From Hirsutella rhossiliensis (Eukaryota; Ascomycota; Sordariomycetes; Hypocreales; Ophiocordycipitaceae), in contig NW_025408669.1 of the NCBI RefSeq assembly GCF_020360975.1, positions 682,001 to 746,000 on the forward strand: a stretch of 64,000 nt of DNA, read 5' to 3'. Under the pieces are notes generated by a model, which saw nothing but the letters and a program-made list of their open reading frames with translations, did not search any database and had not been told where the DNA came from. The position numbers and the translations under genes are program-made. Every line of letters begins with the position of its first letter. Position 1 is the first letter of the stretch. Positions 36,858 to 47,400 of this stretch are shown here, piece by piece.

Positions 36858-36862
36858 CTAAG

Positions 36863-37250
36863 TAAGCTACTATAATAATATCCTTTATAAAAGCTAAATT
36901 ATTAGTACTCTTATAGACTACTAAAAAATAGGTAGTATTTAGCTAGCTAATTAAGGAGCTTAGTATTAGTATTAAAGGAACTATAGAGCTTTAGTATAAT
37001 AACCTTTAGACTATTAAGCTTCTAACTAAATTAAGCACGAAGCTTAAGATAAACCTTAAGCACGTTAACGTTTATAGATACTACCTTTATTAAGAGGTAT
37101 AGTAAGATTAGATATAAGTTAGCTAGATCGTATTAGTAGATAACCTAGCTAATAGTATAATAAAGGCGCTTATATACTAGAAGTATTAAAGCTTTATTAA
37201 GTAACTAGGACTAGTAATATAGCCGAAAGATATATTAAGAGATAATATAC
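36863..37250 (+). pseudogene. Cop3 RNase H, C-terminal part (continues from 10152)
   Basis: The plus strand resumes the Copia RNase H reading that Gyp1-B cut. The K-A-T-x-x-x-S-x-x-x-A-x-L block stands where Copia has K-A-T-V-T-T-S-S-T-E-A-E. It is followed by decayed forms of the I-E-L-x-C-D-N block and of the L-R-H-V-D-V-H-x-H-x-L-R-Q block at about 36990-37085. Cys, Glu, His and Asp codons are replaced as RIP predicts. Copia coding similarity fades after about 37250. Confidence 0.65.
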
Positions 37251-37570
37251 TTTACTACTATATTAAAGCGTAATATCTCCTTACTATAGCGAACTTAATT
37301 ATCGCCGGATCCTAATAATAAGAGCGCTACTATATATACTTAGATTAAGGGATTTTAATAGCGTAGTTAAATCTTAATTTAGTTAAGAAACTATAAAGAT
37401 TTAAAGGGTAAAAGTTAGCCTTATTTACTATTAAGAAGTAAAGCTATTACTAGACTACCCCTTAAATAGTATAATACTATAGCGCTTAAACTTATAATAA
37501 TTATTATAGCTTTACTAAATTAAGACTAATTAATATAAGGAATATATTATTAAAAAGCCTACCTTTAAGA
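37251..37570. other. Unassigned RIPed sequence
   Basis: This AT-rich, CA- and TG-poor sequence lies between the end of the Cop3 RNase H and the start of the Cop2 LTR. It could hold the 3' end and LTR of Cop3, but no repeat partner was found in this window. Confidence 0.3.
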
Positions 37571-38395
37571 TTATAATAAGAATATACCTTTATATTCCTA
37601 TTTTACTATTATAAAGAAATAATAGGCATAGGGAGGCTCTATTAAAAAAGCTAGTAAAAAGAAGCTCTATAAAATAGTCTAAGGGAATAACTATAAGAAT
37701 ATACCCTTATATTCCTATTTTACTATTATAAAGAAATAATAGGTATAGGGAGGCTCTATAAAATAAGCTAGTAAAAGGAGGCTTTATAGTATAGTCTAAG
37801 GGAATAACCCTTAAAGATAAAAGACCTCTACTAGATATTTATACCTTCCTTTAAGAAAAGCGGGTTAAGATAAGCTTATCTTAATAAATAAAACTATATA
37901 TTTTATATATAAGTTAAGTATAAGTAAAATAAATACCCTATTACCTATTTTAGCTTAGCGGTTTTAAAGATATCCGCGATATAAGAATAGGTAGGGCATA
38001 GAATATTCTAGTTAAATCTACTACTTATATAAGAACCTATAGTCTTATATTAACTAGTACGCTATAATTAAACTACTTATTAAGTTAGGAAGACTTACTA
38101 TAAATAGAGTTTTTTAGGCGCTATAAAATATACTAAAAGGCTAACTAATTAGTCTATTAATAAGCGAGCAATAGTCTATAAAGGATAAAGGATTTTACTA
38201 GTAGTAGTAGATAAAGTAAGTAAGTTTATTAGTATCTTTTATAACGCGATTCTTTTAATATACTATTTAGCCCCTTATATACTCGTTATAAATTCCGGAC
38301 GAAATTCTACCTTATACTCCTTCGACTAATCTTTCCGCTTACGTTATTAATTACCCGATCCTACGCTTATTACTTATACCTTTTTATAGGTTATA
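37571..38395 (+). repeat. Cop2 5' LTR
   Basis: It aligns in reverse complement with 53028-54097, which is bounded by a 5-bp duplication, so both are LTRs of one family. The ends TATAAG and TTTATA fit RIPed TGTAAG and CTTACA. Immediately after it, 38396-38405 reads GGTTATAAGC, the same primer-binding motif as Cop1. The first part holds a tandem duplication. Confidence 0.6.
37578..37810 (+). repeat. 117-bp tandem duplication in the Cop2 LTR
   Basis: Two copies of a unit starting AAGAATATACC lie head to tail, with a period of 117 bp (37578 and 37695). The inverted solo LTR has the same two units, but they are separated by about 265 bp of other sequence (53617-53725 and 53990-54094). The unit number and spacing are therefore variable within the family. 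Confidence 0.8.
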
Positions 38396-38469
38396 AGCTT
38401 AGCTTCTTTATAAGTTAGGTAATAACTTTAAAAAATCTTCGAAATTCTAATACTAATTATATAACCTTA

Positions 38470-41400
38470 AATTCTCTAAAATATACTCTAGGGATAAGTT
38501 TAAATTTACTAAACTTAAGGGTAGTTCTAACTATATCTTTTAGGCTATTTAAATATAGGCTCTTTTAGTTAAGGAGAAGCTTTCTATTACTATATAGTAA
38601 AAGAATTATATAAAATTAAAAGAAGAACTTACTTTAATTTTTCTTTATATAAGAGATAGTCCCTTAACTTAAATAAAGTATATAATAAATACTAAAGAGG
38701 CTTAGGATAGGTTAAAAAACCTATATAACCTTATTTCCTTTACTTTAAATTACTTACTTATAAAGGAGCTTTTTAATACTTTAGTAAGGGATTTTAAATC
38801 CCTAGAAGGCTACCTAAATAAGGTAAAAGAGAAATTTAAGAGCTAATAGTATAGAATATTATAATTCTAAAAGTAGTTATTATAGCTTAAATTTTAAATA
38901 GCCTTTTAAGCTCGTTTTCTAGCTATATAACTAATATAATATAAGCTCTTTAAAATAACTTAAAGGCTTTTAATCTAGAGTCTCTCTTTAGTAGTTTTAT
39001 AGATATATTTAAGAGGACTAAGTTTTTAGAAAATCCCTTTAAGTAAGCTTTCTTTACTAAGAAGCCTTAAAAAAAGATAAAAATAATATTATAATATATA
39101 TACTATAAGAAGAAAGGGTATCTAATTAAAGATTACTACTATCTTTACTTAGAAGAGGCCCTTAAAGGCTTTTCTAAAAATTTAAAAAATTAGTATAAAG
39201 GAATACTTTCTAAGAGGCCTAGAAGCCTTTTTATAAAAGGAAATCCTATTAAATTAGACTCTTACGTCGATAAGAAGAAGAAAAAACCCTCTTTTCTATA
39301 TATATTAAAAGCAGAAAAATTAGAAATCGATAATTAAATAGATAAAGAACCGGAAATCGATTTTTCTATTTCTCCTCTTACCCTTAGAGGTTATAAAAGC
39401 TCTAAAGAAGAAGTAAAGGTATATATCTCTTTAAATATCCTTAAAAAGCTATATTTAATAATAGGTAAATAGGACCTTTAAATCCCTCTTAAATTAAAGA
39501 CCTTATATATAAGGTAAAAGAAAAGGAAATCCCTTATAAACCTTAGAGAATAGAAATTTCTATAATTTTATATATAATACTAGTACTACTAAGTATATAG
39601 TATTAGAAAAGAAATTCCTTATTAATTTTCGAACTATCTCTACTAAGGTTAAATAAGGAAAGGTATCTTATATAGTTATTAAAGGCTATAGAGATCTTCC
39701 TTTTAGATTTCTAAATAATAAAAGGCTATTTATCTTAAGAAACTACCTTTTTATACCTAAACTAAAGGTAAATATTATAAGCTAATCGTATTTTAAAAAT
39801 ACTTATGCTTTTATTAATAGTAAGGAAATTTTCTTACTAGATAACTAAGCTAATATTATATTTAAAGGAAATAGTAAGATAACCTTTATATCTTCTCTTT
39901 AGAAATTCCTTTCTTAAAGAAAAAGACATTCCTATATAATATTAATAATATAAGGAATAATATAAAGGACCTTAACTTTTCTTTATAGTATTTAAGGCTA
40001 GGATATATAAGTCTTAAAGCCTTATTAGAAACCTTTAAAAGATATAATAAAGATATAACTATCCCTAAAAAGGATATTATAAAAATAAAAGAATATAAGG
40101 CTTATATTAAAGTAAAGATTACTAATAAGAAGAATAAATCCCTATTTAATAAGGTATATAATTACCTTAATAGAGTTACTATTAATATTTAGGGCTATAT
40201 AAAGACCGTTCCTTATAATAAGTATACCCCCTTTATATCCTTTTTAGATATAAGAATAAGATATTTAGAAATATCTTTAATAAAGTTTAAGGTAGAAGCC
40301 CTAGATAAATTCTTAGAATATAAAGCCTTAGTTAAAAATAACTAGGATAATATTACTATAAAGGAAGTCTTTTTAGATAATATAAAAGACTTCCTATATA
40401 AAATAAAACCCTACTACTTAAGAAAGGGAATTAAATATTATACTAGCCCTCCTAGGACTCCTAAATTAAACGGAGTAATAGAAAGGATTAATAGGACTAT
40501 TTTTAATAAAGTCCGGGCTATTTTATTTACGGTAAAACTACCTAAATATTTATAGGGAGAAGCTATTTTAATAGCAGCCTATTTATATAATAGGACCCCT
40601 TACTTACGAATAGGCTTCTAAACTCTTATAGAGAAAAAGGAAAATAAATCTCTAGCCTTAGAAAACTTAAAGAAAATTAAGACCTTTAGAAGTACTATTT
40701 ATTATAAAAATAAAGACCCCTTAAATAAGCTAGAAATAAGAGCTTATAAGGGTATTCTTATAGGCTATACTAAAAATGCTTATAAAATATATAACTTTTT
40801 AAAACGAAAGGCAATAATTTCTAGAGATATTATTATCCTAGAAAATAAATTTATAGAAAATTAAAAAAAAGAAGATCTTAGGTTTAACTTTAATACCTTA
40901 CTTTCTATAAATAAGGTCCTAGATAATTATTTATAAATAGAACCTATATATAAAGAAGGTAATAACTCTTCCTTAGAAAAAGAGGAAAATAACCTTCTTA
41001 TAAAGAAGGAAGATAACCCTCCTATAAAAAAGGAAGATAACCTTCTTATAGAGAAGGAAGATAACCCTCTTATAAAGAAGAAAGATAACCTTTTTATAGA
41101 AAAGCGAAATAATCCTCTTTTAAAAAAGGGATTAAATAAGGATCTAAAAATATATATTAATATACCTAAGAAGCTAAACGGATTTTATAAAGACTATATC
41201 GTATACCCCGAAATAAATACTATATTAAATAGTAAAAGTAAAGAGATTATTTTATCTTTAATAGAAAATAAAGATCCTATAAAGCCTAAAACATTTAAAT
41301 AGGCTATAAATAGCTTAGAAGCTATAGAATAGAAAAGAGCTATATTTTTAAAGGTAAAAGAGCTCTTAAACTAAAATACCTAGGAACTAAAGCCTCTTCT

Positions 41401-41844
41401 TAGTAACAAGGGATCCCCTAAGCGGCCGTTAGGTCTATAAAATAAAGCGGGATAATAATAATAATATTATTAAATATAAAGCCCGTTATATAGTATAAGG
41501 ATTTAATTAGGTCTATAGCTTAGATTATTTAGAAACCTTTTCTATAATAGTAAGACCTAAATCTATTAAAATACTACTTATAATAGCTATTTCTAATAAT
41601 TACGCTCTATTATAATATAATATAAAAAATGCCTTTATATATACTAAAATAAATATAGATATTTATATAAAAATCCCTATAAGCTATAAAGAGCTAATAC
41701 TTAATAACTAGTTTAATAAAAACTAATATAAGTATAATATTAGCTATTTATAGTTCCTAGAGCTATATAAAAAGAAAATACTAGTAGTAAAATTAAAGAA
41801 AGTATTATATAGCCTTAAATAAAGCCTAAAGCTTTAGTATAACT
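38470..41844 (+). pseudogene. Cop2 gag-pol (gag, protease, integrase, partial RT), RIPed
   Basis: Plus-strand reading gives a Copia gag of the UBN2 type (about 38490-38880, with G-Y-L-N-K-V-K-E-K-F). A zinc knuckle follows near 39080-39140 with the Cys and His positions as Tyr. Then comes a gag-pre-integrase-type block (about 39570-39840) ending in P-K-L-K-V-N. The integrase core lies at about 40200-40620, with the R-T-P-K-L-N-G-V-I-E-R block at about 40460 keeping the catalytic Glu. A linker with 8-residue repeats follows (40985-41128), then the RT start (about 41220) and fingers (41480-41844). RT ends before the Y-V-D-D motif. In-frame TAA and TAG are numerous. Confidence 0.75.
40985..41128 (+). 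repeat. 24-bp coding tandem repeat in the Cop2 integrase-RT linker
   Basis: Six units of 24 bp encode an eight-residue repeat of the form E-D-N-P-P-I-K-K, alternating acidic and basic residues. The units keep the reading frame. Such linkers between integrase and RT are often low in complexity. No function can be inferred. Confidence 0.75.
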
Positions 41845-41942
41845 TATTAGAAAACATAGTTATTAGTTATATATATTAATTATAGCGTACTTATTAAAGC
41901 GCGTTTTACTTTTACTTATATAGTATAGTAGTCTTCTTAATA
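41845..41942 (+). repeat. Solo LTR of the TRIM family
   Basis: This stretch of about 97 bp begins (T)ATTAGAAAACATAG and ends CTTAATA. It matches the LTRs of the miniature element at 53002-55264. AACTT flanks it at 41841-41845 and 41943-41947 and is a plausible 5-bp duplication, if one T of the left boundary was lost. What follows does not continue the Cop2 RT convincingly, so a deletion may also have occurred. Confidence 0.55.
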
Positions 41943-43573
41943 AACTTAAGGACCTAAGAGGAGAGGAAATAAAGGGCTTCTCTTTATATCCTCTCTCTTA
42001 GGTCCTAGCTTTTACCTTTTTATATATACTATTCTTTTTACCTAGCCCTATAATAGCTATATCCCTTATAAAAGGGGCTAATAATAATAGCCTTTAACTA
42101 CTAAGTTAAGCGATAAGAGTAAGTTATATAACCTTAATTAACTAATATTTAAACCCTCCTTAAGTAAGAGAGGGCGGCTAGTATAACGTACCTATATAAT
42201 ATAAAGTACTAGCTGCTAAATTAACTTCCCTTTTACTATATTTACCTTCCCTTTTTATAGGATATAATTAAGAGCCTCCCTTATTTTTATATAACCTCTT
42301 TAAATAGATAATAAAGTAGCTAAATTTAATATTAGAATAGCTTTATATTTATTAGACTAAATACTCCTCTACCTATTACCTTACTATCTAAAGGCTAAGG
42401 TACTAAGGGGGTATATTAAGGAGAGTAGGTATAAGAGGCTATAGTTATACTTAATAGACCTAATAGTTATATATAAGGAAGCTTACTTAACTAATATAAC
42501 TCCCTTAGCCTAAGAATATTATATAGGCTTAACTTAGGTATAAGAATATCTTAATACCCTCTTTTAGCTAGCTATATATAGTTACTATACCTATATAAGC
42601 TCCTCTTTTATCTTAATAGATAGACTAAGATATATATTATTAAATTTACCTTTCTATACCTTTATTTCTTTTACTATACTCCTAAGCTACTACTTAAAAC
42701 CTTTCTTTTTTCTTTTACTCTAGCTAATTCTAGCCTTATAATCTATAAATAAATAAATTTATTTATTTTACTAAGAGGGACTATATATTAAAGCTATATA
42801 GCGGTTTTTATTTTAGTTAGTAATCTATATAACTAAAGGCGCTATTTATAATTACTAATTATTCTATAAATTTAGTAGGTAAATCTTTAAAAGATATATA
42901 ATTATATATATAATTTAAGTAAGCTTTCTATAAATAAGTAATTAAGTAATTTTATTATAAGATTAATAAAAGGTATTAGTCTATTTAATTAAAAATAGCT
43001 ATTTAATATAGTAACTATATACTAACTAATTAAAAAGATTAAGCTAGCTTATAAATAAAGTACTAGCTTATCTTAAGGTAGTAGATTTAGCTATACTTCT
43101 TATATAATATTTAAAAAGTAATCTTACTTATATATATATAAGTTATAGTTAAAAGAAGTATTATTACTAAGATTATAAATCTTATTAAGTACTATTTTAT
43201 TTAAGACTTATATATACTATTTATTACTTAACTAAGTAAATTACTTTTATTAAGGGCTTTCTATTAATTAAGAATATATTTATATAACTTATAAGTAATA
43301 AAGTTTCTTAAAAAGGTTAAGTAAGATAGTATAAAATATTAGTAAAATCTAATATATATAGTAATAAGAAGGGTATATATAATCTTAGTAAGAAATATTA
43401 ATTTATAGTATAACCTTTATATATCTTTACTAATATATATACCTTATATATATACTTTATATTAAAAAATATATACCTCTTAAGCTAAAGCTAAGAGTAT
43501 ATATAAAAAATAGGGGTTATATAAAGTAAAATAATAATAACTTTTATTTACTTAAAGAAATAACCTAAAAAGA

Positions 43574-43604
<31 letters not shown>

Positions 43605-43823
43605 CCTTTATCTAGCTTTATTAGTATAAGCTAAGTAAGTAAGCTATTAAAACTTTTATAAAGAGAGATATAAAAAGTATATATAAAATATATAAAGGTT
43701 AAAAGGGAAATAAAAAGTAAAGTAAGTAAGGTAAAGTTATTTAATTCTTATAAAGGTAATAATTATAATAAAGGGAAAAAGACTTCTTATAAAACTAATA
43801 TATACTTATAGTAGGTATATATT
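41943..43823. other. Unidentified heavily RIPed relic with LTR-like boundary, palindrome and (TA)n
   Basis: No protein domain could be read on either strand. A 17-bp inverted repeat lies at 41950-41966 and 41989-42005 (GGACCTAAGAGG and its complement, with one gap). At 42411-42430 a purine run, AAGGGGGTA, is followed by TATTAAGGAG, which looks like a polypurine tract next to an LTR start; no partner LTR was found. A (TA)n run lies at 43579-43604. TG and CA are almost absent, and the last 1 kb is especially AT-rich. Confidence 0.4.
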
Positions 43824-44309
43824 TATCGTAAAGCGTGGCCTGATTTCGTAGTTCTCGGAGATATCCCTTAGCACGAGGGACCTAGGAAGCTAAAAACACC
43901 TAGTATAGAAGAAGGAAGAAGGAGCTAAAAAGAGGTATAGAAAGGAGGATAGGGGTATAAGGGGAAGTAGAAGTAGCGATAGCTTCCTATAGAGGTAGCG
44001 AGAGATAAGACGGATATGCCGGCAACGGCTAGAAAGGAGGGGAAAAACTAGTAAAAAGCTCGGTAGTTAAAAGGATATTAGTAGCTTCTTTAAGCAGGAT
44101 CTTCTTTATTAATTAAGGTACTAGACGGGTATAAAGAGGGGCGTTAGATAGAGGAAAGAAAGACAATTAAAGGCAATATAATAATTACTCCCCTACCTTT
44201 ATTGCTATTCCTATAAGAATTAAATCCCTTTGCCCTGCCTATCCGACCCCTTACTTCTAATTTTACCTTAGTGTATTTTTATGCACTTCTTATATCTCTC
44301 TTCGCGAGA
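43824..44309 (+). repeat. Cop1-3 5' LTR
   Basis: This 486-bp LTR ends CGCGAGA and is followed by GTTATAAGCCCGGGAGG, the primer-binding site. It matches the LTRs of Cop1-1 and Cop1-2 in reverse complement. Confidence 0.92.
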
Positions 44310-44451
44310 GTTATAAGCCCGGGAGGAATAGAATTCCTATACCTTCCGGCTACTATAAAAGGCACCTTTCTTATATCCCTCGTAGCTTCCTTTTACCCCT
44401 CTTACTAGAAAAGCCGATTTTTACCTAACTTTTCTACCCTTCCCCGCAACG

Positions 44452-47400
44452 ATGTCGAAAAACGACTCCTCTGCTATCCCTACGGTCCGTAGGACGATTC
44501 TTATAGAGCCCTAAGATTAGGATAAGTAGGTAAAGGAGCTACGGGCTCGTATAGATAGAACTATCTATAATTTAGTCTTCTCTAATAAGCAGGACCCTCT
44601 CGAGCCCCTTTATCCTAGGGCAACGGACTTTATAGAGGAGCTTCCTCTTCTCTAAGCTAACCTCTATATAATAGAGCTTTTCTTCTGCCTTAGGCGACTA
44701 CGAGAGTCACCGAAAGGAATACCTCTACGAAACGAAGCTACTAACGGCTGCTCGTGCGATAACGGAATCCGTTAGTGCCGTAAAGCTAATCTCTCTTCGA
44801 GAGAAGAGACTCCTAGGTAGTAGCTTTTAAAGCTCGAGACCTTAATAGCTCCTCGATAGGTATATAACTAACCGTATTAGGAAGACCTATACGGCCTACC
44901 TAGAGCTTTTCTGCTAGGAACCTGCTAGCTTCTTCGTGGCTAGCTAAGTAGGAAGAAATCCTCGAGGAAGCTAACTAATACTTCCTTATAGAAGCTCTTT
45001 CCGGCTAGTAGCTACGGGATATATCGCTGCTAATAAAGCCTATTAGTAATAGTTACTCGACTATCTTTCGAGAAGCTAGCCGGGAACTAGATAAAGAGGC
45101 TGCTAGAGTATAATAGCAAGTAGTCTTATTCCTTCGTGGCTAGCACTCGACCTAGACGGCTCGACCTGCAGCTGCTGCAGCCCCTGTTGCTGCGGCCCCC
45201 GCTGCTGCTATTGCGGCTGTTGCTCCTTCGGCTCCTCCTCCCTCGAGAGCATTAACACTGTCTTTAACGGCTGCCGTAGGCCCGGCACCGGCTCCGCCTC
45301 TTGCTCCGGGCCCGGCCCCGGTCCCGTTAGTTAGACCGGCCCGACTAGTCCCCTAATAGACCTTTTAGTCCGTTAGTCGAAAAATCAGGGAACTAGTCGA
45401 AATCGAACCTCTTCGTTAAAATTAGCAATAAGGGGTAAAAAGGGGAGGTTTTTAAGCAGACCTTCCGGATCGGGACGAGGATTCCTAGAAGAAATAGAAG
45501 ACTAGACGACGAAACGGCTGCCTAGCCTATAAATCCCTAGGACATCGATTATTATAATGCTAGTAGGTCTTCGAGGAAAACTAACCCGAAGGATTTAACC
45601 CTTTAAAGAGGCTATAAGAAACGATATAATAGTCTCTTAAGGAGGACCCCTCGTTATAGAAGAAAATAGACGAGATTCGGGTTACTAAGAAATAGTAACT
45701 AACGCCGCTGCCCTTATTCGAGCCGTAAATTCGAGGAAAAATCGTTAGTATAGTAAATCCGGCCTTTGTCTTCCCTATAGATTAATAAGGCTAAGACTAA
45801 CCGTTAGAGCCCTCCGATTATCCCCTACGAAAATCAGCTATCCTTAACTCTAGTGCTTCCCTCGATATCTATAATATACTCTTACGATTCCGGTCCTTTA
45901 AGAAGGCACGGAGGGAATACCTTATTGCCGGGGAATTAACCGTACGGATAGAGGGATATAGAAGGGTAAATTTTACGATAAAATTACCTAACGGGTCTAT
46001 ACGAATTCTTCGACGAAAAAGGGTAGCTTTTTGCCCTCGATTTTTAACGAGCCTAATTTCCTTCCGCCTTCTTCGAGAGGAAGGAATCTTCTAGGATACG
46101 ACGTCTAAGCCTACGAGGCTAGTCTAGAAGAATTAGACTATTAGGCTTATCGAGGAGAAATTCGGTTAATTTATTCTCGAATTCCGACCTATCCTTAGGA
46201 AGGAACTACTCGAGAAGTTAGCTTTCCTTGCTAGGAGGAATAGGTCTACTATAAAGGACCCTCTTCCGGCAGCCTAAGGAGACGGCATTCTTTAGCACGC
46301 ACGACTTAGTCACCCGGGCCCCCTAGCTTTATATAAGCTAGGCTAATAATAGGGCGTATAAATAAGGGGCCTAAAGACCGTCGAATACGAATACTGCGGC
46401 TAAGGAAAGACTAGGAGACGAATTTCTAGACAAACGCCTTTACGGCTAGACCAGCCGTATAAGGAAATTTAGGTCGACTAGACCGACGTCTCTAGGGATT
46501 AGGAAAGCTTCGTTACGGTAATGTTTTTTATAGACGCATTTTTAGGGATAGTTTTCCCCTATTTCTTACGGACCTACCTAAGTAAGTATAACTAGTCTGC
46601 CCTCCGGGACTTCGTTAACTAAATAAAATCCTACTTTAGCTACGAGGTAAAGAAGATACGGTCTAATAGAGAGCTATTTACGAAAGATATCTTAAAGTAG
46701 CTTCGAAAAAAGGGCATTTTACCCCTCCCGTTAGCACCGAATACCTAAGCCTAGAATAGAGGGGCAGAAAGATTAGGGGGTGCTATAATAGAAAGGGCCC
46801 GTACGATAAGACTTACTATAAAGCTTCTATACGACCTTTAGAGGGAAGTCGTTAAGACCGCTTATTACCTTCGGAACCGGACCCCTAGGGACCCTAAGGA
46901 CCTTAGGGAACTAAACTAAGGAATAGATTAGAAATCCCCCCTCGAGCTCTTTATAAAGAAGAGGGCCTTGCTAGCCCACCTTTATGCCTACGGCTATAAG
47001 GCATACGCAATAACTACCGATATATAGCTAAAAAGGAAGAAGAAAAGAAAGCTTAATCCGAGAGCCTTTATTAGTTACCTCGTTAGTTATAATTCTACGA
47101 ATATCTTCCGGATCTAGATTCCTCTTCTACGGAAGGTTATTTCGACTAGGGATATGATTTTCGACGAATCTAGCTTCTTCGACGGAAAGAGGGATTAATA
47201 GCCCCTCTTACTCTCTTAACGTTAGCTAATTTAAAAGATTTAAATCCCCCCTTCCTAATAGTCTTAAGAAGAGGTCCTAGATAAGGAAATAGAAGAAGAA
47301 ACTAACGTCGAAGTAGTCGAGGATAACGCGGACTTCGAAGAAGAGGAAGCTGCTAGATTAGATAATCTAAACGAAGAAGGAGACTATAGAAAAGCGGTAG

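Larger units (their letters stand above)
37571..41844 (+). mobile_element. Cop2: second Copia family, 3'-truncated and RIPed
   Basis: This plus-strand Copia has its 5' LTR at about 37571-38395, a primer-binding site at 38396, gag, protease, integrase and the first part of RT. The coding region stops abruptly at 41844, where a TRIM-type LTR begins. The 3' half of RT, the RNase H and the 3' LTR are missing here. The family differs clearly from Cop1 and Cop3. A solo LTR of the same family lies inverted at 53028-54097. The left boundary is uncertain by some bases, because a 117-bp tandem duplication sits at the LTR start. Confidence 0.7.

Noticed and set aside
43579..43604. (TA)n run as a possible replication origin or cruciform site
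   Set aside because: Simple AT repeats are expected in sequence driven to TA by RIP, and no associated motif supports a role.
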